Shown: positions 1 through 7,560 of the stretch, piece by piece
Layout: each line of letters opens with the position of its first letter
Numbering within the stretch: position 1 is the first letter of the stretch
DNA from: UBA8437 sp003445035
Lineage (GTDB): Bacteria; Planctomycetota; Planctomycetia; Planctomycetales; Planctomycetaceae
Reading direction: 5' to 3'
DNA: 22,422 nt
Assembly (NCBI GenBank): GCA_937901285.1
Contig: CALCHI010000436.1
Coordinates: forward strand, 1-22,422
Translations under genes and position numbers: made by a program
The notes under the pieces: generated by a model
What the model was told of the DNA's origin: nothing
The model's database searches: none
Seen by the model: only the letters and a program-made list of their open reading frames with translations

Positions 1-594
1 ACCGCCCACGCAAAACGGAGCGTACTGGTTGCCCAGCCAGCCTCCGACAAACAGGTTGTGAGGCGGAGGCCCGGGACGGGTGATGCCGGGGACCGCGATG
101 TAGCCGGGTAGACCGTTACGCGAACCGTACAGGTGAGACACGATCGCACCAATGTTCGGCTCGCTGAACAACTGGTTGCGGTTCACCTTGCGACCCGAAA
201 GCGTGTAGACCTGGCTCAGCAGATGGTCGTTGCTGTCGTGAGAGAAACTTCGGACGACGGCCAGGCGATCCGCCACCGTGGCCAGACGCGGCAGGGTCTC
301 GCAGAACTGGACTCCCGGCAACCGTGTGCTGATCGCCGTCAACTCGCCCCGGACCTCTTCGGGAGCCTCGGGCTTCGGATCGAACGAATCGATGTGGGTC
401 ATTCCGCCGCCGACCCACAGGTAGATCACCGACTTGGCCCGACCGGGCAGGTCACCGGCCGCGTGAACCGGATCAAGACCGAGACCGGCCAGTACCGAAG
501 CCGAGACACCCAGGGCACCGGCCTGCAGAACGTCGCGCCGGGGCCAACGACAGCCAACAGGATTTCCGTCTGTTTTATTCATGACTCGTCCCAT
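1..594 (-). CDS. DUF1501 domain-containing protein, N-terminal part (partial)
   Basis: This reading frame runs off the left edge of the window, so only about the first 198 residues are visible. The N-terminus has a twin-arginine-like segment (RRDVLQAGALGVS) followed by a hydrophobic stretch and an AxA-type site, consistent with export. The mature part begins with SVIYLWVGGGMTHIDSFDPKP and continues with VVRSFSHDSNDH, which is typical of the DUF1501 family, a sulfatase/alkaline-phosphatase-like fold very common in planctomycetes. The molecular function of the family is not established; its genes often sit beside DUF1549/DUF1553 cytochrome-like genes, but the neighbour here lies outside the window. 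I chose the start at 594 because GAGG stands seven bases upstream; an in-frame ATG at 582 is the alternative. It is divergent from the enolase-superfamily gene. Confidence 0.82.
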   Translation of the reverse strand, partial: MGRVMNKTDGNPVGCRWPRRDVLQAGALGVSASVLAGLGLDPVHAAGDLPGRAKSVIYLWVGGGMTHIDSFDPKPEAPEEVRGELTAISTRLPGVQFCETLPRLATVADRLAVVRSFSHDSNDHLLSQVYTLSGRKVNRNQLFSEPNIGAIVSHLYGSRNGLPGYIAVPGITRPGPPPHNLFVGGWLGNQYAPFCVGG

Positions 595-658
595 TATGCC
601 GCCTCGACAGTAGCGGGGAAAGTGGAGTCCGTCCCCCGAATGCCCTAGCATACCTCAC

Positions 659-1780
659 ATGAAGATCACACAAGTCATTTGCCAGGTGTTGCGGGTCGAA
701 TCGGTCATCGAGAAGACCGCCAGTTGCCAGGACGTGGCGCTGGTGCGGATTGTCAGTGACACGGGGTTGGAGGGGATCGGTGAGGCCGATGCGTCGCCGG
801 AAGTGGTGCAGGCGGTCATCGATGCCCCCTTCAGCCACAACATCGCCTGCGGACTCCGCGAGTTGCTCGTCGGCCAGGATCCGCTGGCGATCCGAAGAAA
901 CTGGAACCGGATGTACCGCGGCTCGATGTACTTCGGCCGCACCAGCGTCACCGTGGCCGCCATGGCGGCCGTCGACATGGCCCTGTGGGACCTGGCCGGC
1001 AAACACTACAACGCCCCGATCCACCAGCTGCTCGGTGGCAAGCAGCACGACGAGATTCGGGCTTACGCATCGATCCTGTTCGGGGCCGATGGAAACGAAA
1101 CCGCCGAAATTGGACGACGGTGGGTCGAGGCGGGCTACACGGCGGTGAAGTTCGGCTGGGAACCGATGGGAACCAGCGAAGCCGTCGACATCGACCTGGC
1201 CCACGGCGCACGTGAAGGACTGGGCGATGACGCGGCACTGCTGATCGACGCCGGCTGTGTCTGGGATGCCCGCACCGCCCTGAGACGGGCCGAGGCTTTT
1301 GCGGAATTCGACGTCGAATGGCTCGAAGAACCACTCCACCAGGCTGACGTCGATGGTTACGCCTGGCTTCGCGACCGGTCACCGGTGCCAATCGCCGCCG
1401 GCGAGGGGGAGTGCGGTCGCGAGAGTTTCCGGCCGCTGATCGATCGGCACGCACTGGATGTCTATCAGGTCGATCTCTCGAGAAACGGATTCACCGATGC
1501 GGCCTACGTCCGAGACCGGGTCGAAGAGATCGGAGCAAGACTCTGCAATCACTGCTACACCAGCCCGATCACTGTTGCCGCCAGCGCCCACTGGCTCTCC
1601 ACCTGCCGCGACGCGTTCCTGATTGAGGATTGCGTCGAGGATGAGCCACTGCGAAACGAATTGACCCTGGAACGGGTCCAGGCCGTGGACGGGATGATCT
1701 CCGTTCCTGACGGACCCGGGCTGGGTGTGACGCTCAACGAGGACTTCGTGCAGTCCCACATGGTCAGCGAGTCGCAGTAG
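659..1780 (+). CDS. Enolase-superfamily enzyme (mandelate racemase/muconate lactonizing type)
   Basis: The 373-residue length fits the family. An N-terminal capping domain (about 1-125, with a typical MAAVDMALWDLAGK segment at 102-115) is followed by a TIM barrel. Visible active-site candidates are Lys164 (AVKFGWEP), metal ligands Asp197 (LLIDAG), Glu223 or Glu224 (WLEEP) and Glu249 (AAGEGE), and an Asp272/His298 pair (QVDLSR and CNHCYTS). That layout resembles the acid-sugar dehydratase and racemase branches, which abstract the proton alpha to a carboxylate. The substrate cannot be deduced; a sugar-acid dehydratase is the likeliest reading. The start has no clear Shine-Dalgarno sequence. The gene is followed after 31 bases by the small Sm-like gene in the same direction, but no functional link is evident. 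Confidence 0.88.
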   Translation: MKITQVICQVLRVESVIEKTASCQDVALVRIVSDTGLEGIGEADASPEVVQAVIDAPFSHNIACGLRELLVGQDPLAIRRNWNRMYRGSMYFGRTSVTVAAMAAVDMALWDLAGKHYNAPIHQLLGGKQHDEIRAYASILFGADGNETAEIGRRWVEAGYTAVKFGWEPMGTSEAVDIDLAHGAREGLGDDAALLIDAGCVWDARTALRRAEAFAEFDVEWLEEPLHQADVDGYAWLRDRSPVPIAAGEGECGRESFRPLIDRHALDVYQVDLSRNGFTDAAYVRDRVEEIGARLCNHCYTSPITVAASAHWLSTCRDAFLIEDCVEDEPLRNELTLERVQAVDGMISVPDGPGLGVTLNEDFVQSHMVSESQ

Positions 1781-1811
1781 CCATCGATCATTCGACAGCG
1801 GGGATGTTCCC

Positions 1812-2090
1812 ATGGGTGACCCGGATACGATCCTGTCCGAGTTGAAGGGCCGGTTGGTCGTGATCGACGTCGAGGCCCCCTACGTCTACAGCGGAACACT
1901 GGCCGAACTCGACGCCCACCATCTCGTGCTCGAAGACGCCGACGTCCACGACCTTCGAGACGCGGCCACCACCCGCGAATTGTATGTCCTCGAGACACGG
2001 ATGCACGGTGTTCGAGCCAACCGGCAGAAGGTGCTGATCCGTCGCGACCAGGTGATCAGCATCTCGGCCCTGGATGACGTGATCGAATAA
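1812..2090 (+). CDS. Small protein with probable Sm-like (LSM) fold
   Basis: This 92-residue protein is not one I can name. Its pattern fits an Sm-like beta barrel. Residues 11-30 (LKGRLVVIDVEAPYVYSGTL) and the following AELDAHHLVLEDADVHDL look like the Sm1 motif, with the conserved glycine before the second strand and an acidic turn. After a variable loop (about 50-70), KVLIRRDQVISISAL resembles the Sm2 motif, usually an I-R-G-x-x-[IV] pattern. Sm-like proteins in bacteria (Hfq and relatives) bind RNA as rings, but many LSM-fold proteins have other roles. GGGG lies eight bases before the ATG. It follows the enolase-superfamily gene by 31 bases and converges on the Nramp-like gene. The CDS call is good; the fold is an inference. 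Confidence 0.75.
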   Translation: MGDPDTILSELKGRLVVIDVEAPYVYSGTLAELDAHHLVLEDADVHDLRDAATTRELYVLETRMHGVRANRQKVLIRRDQVISISALDDVIE

Positions 2091-2111
2091 CCTCCATCCG
2101 GACAGGTCGCT

Positions 2112-3710
2112 TCACGCTCCTGCACCGAAGAGCTTCGAGAACAGCTTCGGCCACACTTCCAGTTCGACAGCCTTGTAGCTGAAGAAACCGAAGAACAGCA
2201 CCGCCCAGCCAATCGCCAACATCCGGACCCAGCCCATCCTCAGCCGCGATGGCAGAAGCCGCCTGTTGAGATACAGGAGCAGTATCGAGTAGACGAACAT
2301 CACGAAGCCGTTCATCGCGGCGGAAGTGACCAGCAAGAACAGGGGTTTGTCAAAACCGACCAGCAGGATCGCCGTGCCCAGCAGGATCTCGCTCCAGAGA
2401 AACAGGTAGTACAGCTTCGAGAGTGACCAGTTGTCGTTGTCTCGGAGGTAGTTGATCTTGACGATATCCGTCGAGATGCGGGCGGTGGCGTCCAGGACAC
2501 CCAGTTCGGTCGTCAGCAACACGGCGATTCCCATCACCAGGAACCCCAGCTTCAGCATGCCGCCGCCGGTGGCCCGATCGCCGATCACCGTCGCCTGCCC
2601 CCACACAAAATCCAGCCCGGCGCCGTACTTGTCCATCCCGGGCTTCAGGACTCCCTCGGCGTCGTAGAAGACCGAATAGGTCATCAGCGACATCAGGCAC
2701 AGGCAGATCACGCAGGTGACGAAGAACGACAACAGGTGTTCGATGTTGGCCGCCTTCCACCAACCGTGCCATCGCCGCCGGTTCTCGGGGCTGTCGGGGA
2801 ACAGGAACCCGGTGTCGGCGATCGCCTCCTCCTGCCCGGTCAACGGACTGGTGATTCGCCCGATGAACTGGCCCATGCCATAGCCCTTGTCCTTGATGAA
2901 GTTGCTCTGCCCCAGATTGGTCGATCCACCCGCACCGGCGAACGCCAGGGCTCCCAGCAGGCTGATGAACGTCAGCCCGGTTGCATCCAGGTCGGGCATC
3001 TGCCCGAGACTGCCAATGCCCGAGACCATTGCCATCACGGCATCACCACGGATCAGGACCAGGCCCAGTCCGATCACGATCACCACGATCATCCCGACCA
3101 GCACGATCTGGATCCGCTCGACGGTGTTGTAGACCACCGGCCCGGCCGTCAGAGCCACCCCGACCAGCCACAACCCGGCAATCCCCAGCAACGGCACGTA
3201 CCGGGCCTCGAAGCTGACAACCCCCGTCTCGGGATCGACCACCTCCTGGGCCCCGAACAGGGCCCAGCTGAGCATCTGGCCCGCACCGGTGGCCCAACCC
3301 GGCCAGGCCCACGGCAGGATGTTCAGGATCAGGAACACCCAGGCCCAGTTCCTGTTGATCCGGCAGAACCCCGTGATGGCGCTCTCGCCGGTCGCCAGCG
3401 TCCACCGCTCGATCTCCATGTTCAGGAAGTACTGGGTGATCACTCCCAGGATGCAGGCCCAGAAAAAAATGAACCCCGCCTTGTAGGTGATGTAGGGCCA
3501 GAGCACGAACTCGCCGGACCCCAGGGCCAGCCCGGCCAGCATGATGCTGGGCCCGACCATCTTCTTCCACGAAATCGGTTCGGGCAGTTCTCGCCACCTC
3601 AACGGTGGCAGGGACCCGCAGCGGACCGTCTCGTCGGGGACGACCGAATCGTCACCAACCTCGGGAGGCGGGGAGACCTGGCCGTCCACCGGGGTGATTT
3701 CGTCTGACAT
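2112..3710 (-). CDS. Nramp-related integral membrane carrier
   Basis: This is a 532-residue polytopic membrane protein with about eleven hydrophobic segments after a hydrophilic N-terminus of roughly 45 residues. The first membrane segment (VGPSIMLAGLALGSGEF, about 52-68) and the following LWPYITYKAGFIFFWACILG align with the Nramp/SLC11 divalent-metal transporter family. However, the DPGN metal motif of TM1 is replaced by GSGE (64-67), and the TM6 region reads AGAGGSTNLGQSN (258-270) instead of an MPHN-type motif. It probably belongs to a divergent Nramp-like branch whose substrate may not be a transition metal. I chose the ATG at 3710, which has GGAG nine bases upstream; a TTG at 3740 is possible but lacks support. 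It lies 47 bases downstream of recG and may be co-transcribed with it. Confidence 0.83.
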   Translation of the reverse strand: MSDEITPVDGQVSPPPEVGDDSVVPDETVRCGSLPPLRWRELPEPISWKKMVGPSIMLAGLALGSGEFVLWPYITYKAGFIFFWACILGVITQYFLNMEIERWTLATGESAITGFCRINRNWAWVFLILNILPWAWPGWATGAGQMLSWALFGAQEVVDPETGVVSFEARYVPLLGIAGLWLVGVALTAGPVVYNTVERIQIVLVGMIVVIVIGLGLVLIRGDAVMAMVSGIGSLGQMPDLDATGLTFISLLGALAFAGAGGSTNLGQSNFIKDKGYGMGQFIGRITSPLTGQEEAIADTGFLFPDSPENRRRWHGWWKAANIEHLLSFFVTCVICLCLMSLMTYSVFYDAEGVLKPGMDKYGAGLDFVWGQATVIGDRATGGGMLKLGFLVMGIAVLLTTELGVLDATARISTDIVKINYLRDNDNWSLSKLYYLFLWSEILLGTAILLVGFDKPLFLLVTSAAMNGFVMFVYSILLLYLNRRLLPSRLRMGWVRMLAIGWAVLFFGFFSYKAVELEVWPKLFSKLFGAGA

Positions 3711-3757
3711 CAGCGTCGTCTCCCACTTCCAACCGAGCAATCGGCCATCGTCTCACC

Positions 3758-5839
3758 TCAACCGGTCTGCGGCAACTCCATCAGTTCGCCGAACCGCTCC
3801 TGAACCCTCCGACGCAGAGGGCCCGCCTCCTCGCCGTCAACTTCACCGGTCCGCACCAGGTCGAATGCGATCGCACGCGTCTCCTCGAGCAATTCACGGT
3901 CGTTGACCAGGTCGGCAACCCGCAGAGGCAACTCACCGTGCTGCCGCACGCCCAGCACGTCACCGGGTCCCCTCAACAGGAAATCGGCCTCGGCCACCGA
4001 GAATCCGTCGGCGTGCTGGTCAAGCACCTCCAGGCGTGCGGCCGCCGTCTCGTCCTGCCGACCGGCCATCAGAAAACAGTAACCCTGGTAGGATCCGCGG
4101 CCGATCCGGCCGCGCAGCTGATGCAGTTGGCTCAACCCGAAACGTTCGGCCTGGTGAACAACCATCAACGTCGCGTTGGGCACATCGACTCCCACCTCGA
4201 CCACCGTGGTCGCCACCAGCACGCGGGTTTGCCCGTCGCGGAAGTCCTGCATCGCTGTGGTCTTCTCGTCGATGTCCAGCCGGCCGTGGACCAGCCCGAT
4301 CGAAATCCCCGCCAGTTCGTTCTCCCGAAGTCTCTGCCACGTCTGCTCGACACCCATCCCTTCACCGGTCTCCTCGCCCGCATCGATGCGAGGACAGACC
4401 ACGAACGCCTGTCGTCCCGCGGTGACCTGCTCTCGAACAAACCGCCAGGCCTTCTCGCGAGTCGCCTCGTCCCAGACCACGCTGGTCACCACCGGTTGGC
4501 GACCGGGCGGCAGGTCATCGATGGTGGTGACATCCAGGTCCCCGAACTGGGTCAGGCACAAGCTGCGTGGTATCGGGGTGGCGGTCATCACCAGCACGTG
4601 CGGCGAGACCTCCTGGTCCTCGTCGGTGAACCGCGACCTCTGGATCACTCCGAACTTGTGCTGTTCATCGATCACCGCCAGTCCCAGCGAAGCGAACTCG
4701 ACATCCTGCTGGATCACCGCGTGGGTGCCGACGATCAGCTGGATCTCACCGGAGGCAATTCGTTCGAGTGTTTCGCGACGGTCAGCAGCCGACAGGTGCC
4801 CGGTCAGCAGCGCCCGTTCCACGCGGCTGCCCTCCAGCAACCCCTCGATTGTCTGCCAGTGCTGCCTGGCCAGCAGTTCGGTCGGGGCCATCAACACCGC
4901 CTGGTGTTCGGCAGCGATGGCCACCAGCATCGCGTAGACGGCCACCGCGGTCTTGCCCGCCCCGACATCGGCCTGCAACAGGCGGTGCATGGCGTGATCG
5001 TCATCCAGGTCGGCGGAGATCTCCTCGACCGCCTGCTCCTGCCCGCCCGTCAACTCGAAGGGAAACCGGCGGCGGATTCTCGAGTCGATCTTGGCCGAAA
5101 CCGGCAAACTCGGCGATCGGCCCGCCTCTCGCCACGCGCGGCGGCGCAGTGCCAGTCCGAGCAGAAACTCCAGCAGGTCGTCGAAGATCAACCGACGACG
5201 TGCCGCGAGGTAGTCGTCAACCGATTCGGGACGATGCACACCGGCCAACGCCGCATGAAGACCGACGACGTCGAACCGCTGCCACCATGCCTCGGGAATC
5301 GGATCTTCAACGTGCTCGACAAACCGATCCGCCGCGTCACGGGTGACCCGCCGCATCACCTCCATCGTCACCCCGTCGGTCAACGGGTACTTGGGCAGCA
5401 GTCCACCATGAGCCTCGAGATCGTCGACGTCGATGACCTGGATCCGCGGGTGAGTCATCTCCCAGCGACCCGCCCGCCGTTTGGGCTTGCCCGAAAACAG
5501 TACCGCATCCCCGTGCCGGACCTTGCCCAGCACCCAGCTCTGGTTGAACCACGTGGCTTTCAGGAACTCGTCGCCACTGTCGATGACCACCGTCGCCATC
5601 CGTCGACCACCCCTGATCCTGCGATCGTCCAGTTCAACCACTTCCCCCCGCACCGTCTGCAGGATGTCCGGTTCCAGTTCTCCCACATGCCGCACCTCGG
5701 TCAGATCGACCAGGTCCCGGGGCAGGTGCCACAGCAGATCCTCGACCGTTTCGATCCCCAGTCGCTGCAGGCTCTCGGCGCGGACCGGCCCCACGCCGGG
5801 CAGGAATCTCACCTGGGTCTGCAGAGGGGGCTCGTCCAT
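3758..5839 (-). CDS. recG: ATP-dependent DNA helicase RecG
   Basis: RecG reverses stalled replication forks and migrates branched DNA. The 693-residue length matches the family. An N-terminal wedge/OB-fold region (about 1-150) precedes two RecA-like domains. Visible motifs are Walker A ADVGAGKT (290-297), the RecG-specific DEQH box (391-394, DEQHKFGV), motif III TATPIPR (419-425), motif V VVEVGVDVPNA (546-556) and motif VI QLHQLRGRIGRG (571-582). The start has GAGG only three bases upstream of the ATG, which is close, but the N-terminus reads well (LPGVGPVRAESLQRLGI is the expected helix-hairpin-helix-like segment). It follows rnhA by 75 bases on the same strand, so two DNA/RNA-hybrid or fork-processing genes sit together. 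The protein appears intact. Confidence 0.97.
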   Translation of the reverse strand: MDEPPLQTQVRFLPGVGPVRAESLQRLGIETVEDLLWHLPRDLVDLTEVRHVGELEPDILQTVRGEVVELDDRRIRGGRRMATVVIDSGDEFLKATWFNQSWVLGKVRHGDAVLFSGKPKRRAGRWEMTHPRIQVIDVDDLEAHGGLLPKYPLTDGVTMEVMRRVTRDAADRFVEHVEDPIPEAWWQRFDVVGLHAALAGVHRPESVDDYLAARRRLIFDDLLEFLLGLALRRRAWREAGRSPSLPVSAKIDSRIRRRFPFELTGGQEQAVEEISADLDDDHAMHRLLQADVGAGKTAVAVYAMLVAIAAEHQAVLMAPTELLARQHWQTIEGLLEGSRVERALLTGHLSAADRRETLERIASGEIQLIVGTHAVIQQDVEFASLGLAVIDEQHKFGVIQRSRFTDEDQEVSPHVLVMTATPIPRSLCLTQFGDLDVTTIDDLPPGRQPVVTSVVWDEATREKAWRFVREQVTAGRQAFVVCPRIDAGEETGEGMGVEQTWQRLRENELAGISIGLVHGRLDIDEKTTAMQDFRDGQTRVLVATTVVEVGVDVPNATLMVVHQAERFGLSQLHQLRGRIGRGSYQGYCFLMAGRQDETAAARLEVLDQHADGFSVAEADFLLRGPGDVLGVRQHGELPLRVADLVNDRELLEETRAIAFDLVRTGEVDGEEAGPLRRRVQERFGELMELPQTG

Positions 5840-5914
5840 GACCTCGCACGGCTGGGGTGTCGTGGGCCACTATCCTAACGAGTTGGCCGGTCACGCGTTC
5901 GCCGGGATCCTGGC

Positions 5915-6376
5915 TCAGGCGTCGGCCGGGTCGACCTGGTGGGACGCGGCGACGGCCAGCTCGTCACACCGCTCGTTCTCGGGATGACCGCTGTGGCCCT
6001 TGACGACGGTGAAGTGAACGTCGTGCCGGGCAAGCAGTTCGTCCATGTCCTGCCACAACTCGACATTCTTGACCGGCTTGAAGCTCTTCCCCTCACGCCG
6101 ACGCCAGCCGTTGGCCTTCCAGCCCGGCATCCACTCCGAGGCCCCCTTGGCAACGTAGACGCTGTCGGTGATCACCTCGACCTCCGACGGCCGCTTCAAC
6201 GCCCGCAGGCCCTCGATCACCGCCTGCAATTCCATCCGGTTGTTGGTCGTCGCCGCATCGCCGCCGGCCACTTCCTTCTCCGTCCCGGAGGCCGGATGTT
6301 TCAGCAGGAAAGCCCAGCCACCCGGACCGGGATTACCCCGGCAGGCTCCGTCGGTGAACAACTGAACCCGCGACAT
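5915..6376 (-). CDS. rnhA: Ribonuclease HI
   Basis: RNase HI cleaves the RNA strand of RNA-DNA hybrids, removing primers and R-loops. The 153-residue length is typical. The four catalytic acidic residues are visible as Asp9 (LFTDGAC), Glu49 (NNRMEL), Asp71 (VITDSVYV) and Asp138 (ERCDELAV). The conserved histidine is His128 (VKGHSGHPENE), and the basic handle region WKANGWRRREGK is present at about 86-97. The first ATG at 6376 is preferred over a TTG immediately upstream. It lies 29 bases after infA and before recG on the same strand, so the three are likely co-transcribed. Confidence 0.96.
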   Translation of the reverse strand: MSRVQLFTDGACRGNPGPGGWAFLLKHPASGTEKEVAGGDAATTNNRMELQAVIEGLRALKRPSEVEVITDSVYVAKGASEWMPGWKANGWRRREGKSFKPVKNVELWQDMDELLARHDVHFTVVKGHSGHPENERCDELAVAASHQVDPADA

Positions 6377-6405
6377 CAACTCACACGCCCCCGGACTGCG
6401 ACCGG

Positions 6406-6624
6406 CTACCTCTCGCGATAGACGATGCGGCCTCGGTTGAGATCGTAAGGTGAGATCTCAACGATCACTCGGTCACCGGGCACAATGCGGATGAAATGCT
6501 TGCGCATCTTGCCCGCGACGTGGCACATCACAACGTGGTCGTTGTCGAGTTTGACACGAAACTGCGTGTTGGCCAGGGCCTCGGTCACGTTGCCTTCAGC
6601 TTCGATGGCCTCTTCTTTGGCCAT
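6406..6624 (-). CDS. infA: Translation initiation factor IF-1
   Basis: IF-1 binds the ribosomal A site during initiation and is an OB-fold protein. The 72-residue length is exactly usual. The sequence carries the family hallmarks: MAKEEAIEAEG at the start, QFRVKLDNDHVVMCHVAGKMRKHFIRIVPGDRV in the OB core, and SPYDLNRGRIVYR at the end. It is the first gene of a minus-strand block with rnhA, recG and perhaps the Nramp-like gene. A consensus TATAAT -10 box lies about 50 bases upstream, giving a short leader. Confidence 0.98.
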   Translation of the reverse strand: MAKEEAIEAEGNVTEALANTQFRVKLDNDHVVMCHVAGKMRKHFIRIVPGDRVIVEISPYDLNRGRIVYRER

Positions 6625-6674
6625 GGGCGAATCGTCCTCGCGGATTGGTGGTGTTCGGTTGTGTGACGGGGCGG

Positions 6675-6704
6675 ATTATATCACCGCTGCCACCTCTCGA
6701 CCAA
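6675..6704 (-). promoter_or_regulatory. Sigma70-type promoter of infA
   Basis: Read on the minus strand, TTGGTC (6704-6699) and a perfect TATAAT (6680-6675) are separated by 18 bases. Transcription would begin near 6668, giving a leader of about 44 bases to the infA ATG at 6624. The -35 box resembles that of the purF promoter candidate. This is pattern recognition only. Confidence 0.6.
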
Positions 6705-6715
6705 CACCAGACTGC

Positions 6716-6765
6716 CCGGACCGCTCACCGGCCAGGGTCTTGCCCCGGCCCGTTGAGCGGTCCGG
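6716..6765. promoter_or_regulatory. 12-bp inverted repeat between infA and folK
   Basis: The arms CCGGACCGCTCA (6716-6727) and TGAGCGGTCCGG (6754-6765) are perfect complements separated by 26 bases. The spacer is itself GC-rich and can add pairs (GGCC and GGGC/GCCC runs). No T-tract follows on either strand, so it is not a classic terminator. The right arm covers the candidate folK -35 box and the left arm lies just upstream of the infA -35 box, so an operator or a structured element is conceivable. Confidence 0.5.
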
Positions 6766-6781
6766 AAGAGACGACTAGGAT
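6753..6781 (+). promoter_or_regulatory. Candidate promoter of folK
   Basis: TTGAGC (6753-6758) and TAGGAT (6776-6781) are 17 bases apart, each matching four of six consensus bases. Initiation near 6788 would leave a leader of about 40 bases before the folK ATG, with GGGAG upstream of the start. The -35 box lies in the right arm of the inverted repeat. Confidence 0.35.
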
Positions 6782-6828
6782 GATCCACGGCCTGGAACAG
6801 CAACAACCCGAGTGGGAGTCGGACAGCG

Positions 6829-7551
6829 ATGACCGAGTGCCTGATCGCCCTGGGAGGCAACATCGGTGACGTGAGTGACACGTTTGCCGCGGCGCTGGAA
6901 CGGCTGGCCACCCATCCCGACATCGACATCTCGGCCGTCAGCCGCTGTTTCGTCACGGAACCGGTCGGCGAAGATGCCGGGGAGGCCTACCTCAACGCCG
7001 CGGCCGCCCTGTCCACCTCGATGGAACCGGCCCGGTTGCTGGAAACAACCAAGGAAATCGAGATCGCGCTGGGACGGCCTGCCGATCACGCCACGTGGGC
7101 CCCTCGCAGCGTCGATCTGGACCTGGTCACCTTTGGCGACCTGGTGCTCGAAGACGATCGCCTTCGTGTGCCCCACCCCGGCTGCTGGTACCGACGCTTC
7201 GTACTCGACCCCGTCTGCCGCATCGCCGGCTCGACCCGGCACCCGGCCTGGCAACTCACGTTCGCTCAACTCCGAGAGCGATTGATGGTTCGGCCGCTGC
7301 CCGTGTGGCTCGACATGGACGACCGCAAAGACAGGATTGCCGAGCTGGGTGGGAGGTTTCCCGAAATCGAATGGGTGGAGGGTCCGGCGGCCGTCGAGGT
7401 CTGCGGACTCGCCCTGCCGGGCAGCCCGACCCCACCTGATCCGCTCGTCGACGTCCTCACCGCCGCCACCGGCGGTGTGGAACTGGCGGAAGAGATCCCC
7501 GGCTGGCCAGAGCGAGAGTCACCGGCGGACACGTCCTCCGGCAGCAGTTGA
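6829..7551 (+). CDS. folK: 6-hydroxymethyl-7,8-dihydropterin pyrophosphokinase (HPPK) with C-terminal extension
   Basis: HPPK transfers pyrophosphate from ATP to 6-hydroxymethyl-dihydropterin in folate synthesis. The family signatures are all present in the first 155 residues: the N-terminal ALGGNIGD (7-14), YLNAAA (54-59), IEIALGR (77-83), the magnesium-binding PRSVDLDLV with Asp96 and Asp98, and VPHP (114-117). The protein is 240 residues, whereas typical HPPK is about 160. The extra part (about 155-240) has a short hydrophilic segment with tryptophans and prolines and no domain I recognise. Start ATG is preceded by GGGAG. It is divergent from infA and convergent with the PqaA-like gene, with no other folate gene nearby. 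Confidence 0.93.
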   Translation: MTECLIALGGNIGDVSDTFAAALERLATHPDIDISAVSRCFVTEPVGEDAGEAYLNAAAALSTSMEPARLLETTKEIEIALGRPADHATWAPRSVDLDLVTFGDLVLEDDRLRVPHPGCWYRRFVLDPVCRIAGSTRHPAWQLTFAQLRERLMVRPLPVWLDMDDRKDRIAELGGRFPEIEWVEGPAAVEVCGLALPGSPTPPDPLVDVLTAATGGVELAEEIPGWPERESPADTSSGSS

Positions 7552-7560
7552 CCCGGGCCG

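Noticed and set aside
133..648. Open frame on the plus strand of 171 residues
   Set aside because: It lies opposite the DUF1501 frame, which shows clear family motifs and an export signal; the plus-strand translation has no recognisable domain.
2736..3707. Plus-strand open frame of 323 residues
   Set aside because: It is antisense to the Nramp-like gene and gives a low-complexity Asp/His/Gln/Pro-rich translation typical of a GC-rich shadow.
3938..5878. Plus-strand open frame of 646 residues
   Set aside because: It is antisense to recG, has no domain and is rich in His, Gln and Arg; recG has all its helicase motifs on the other strand.
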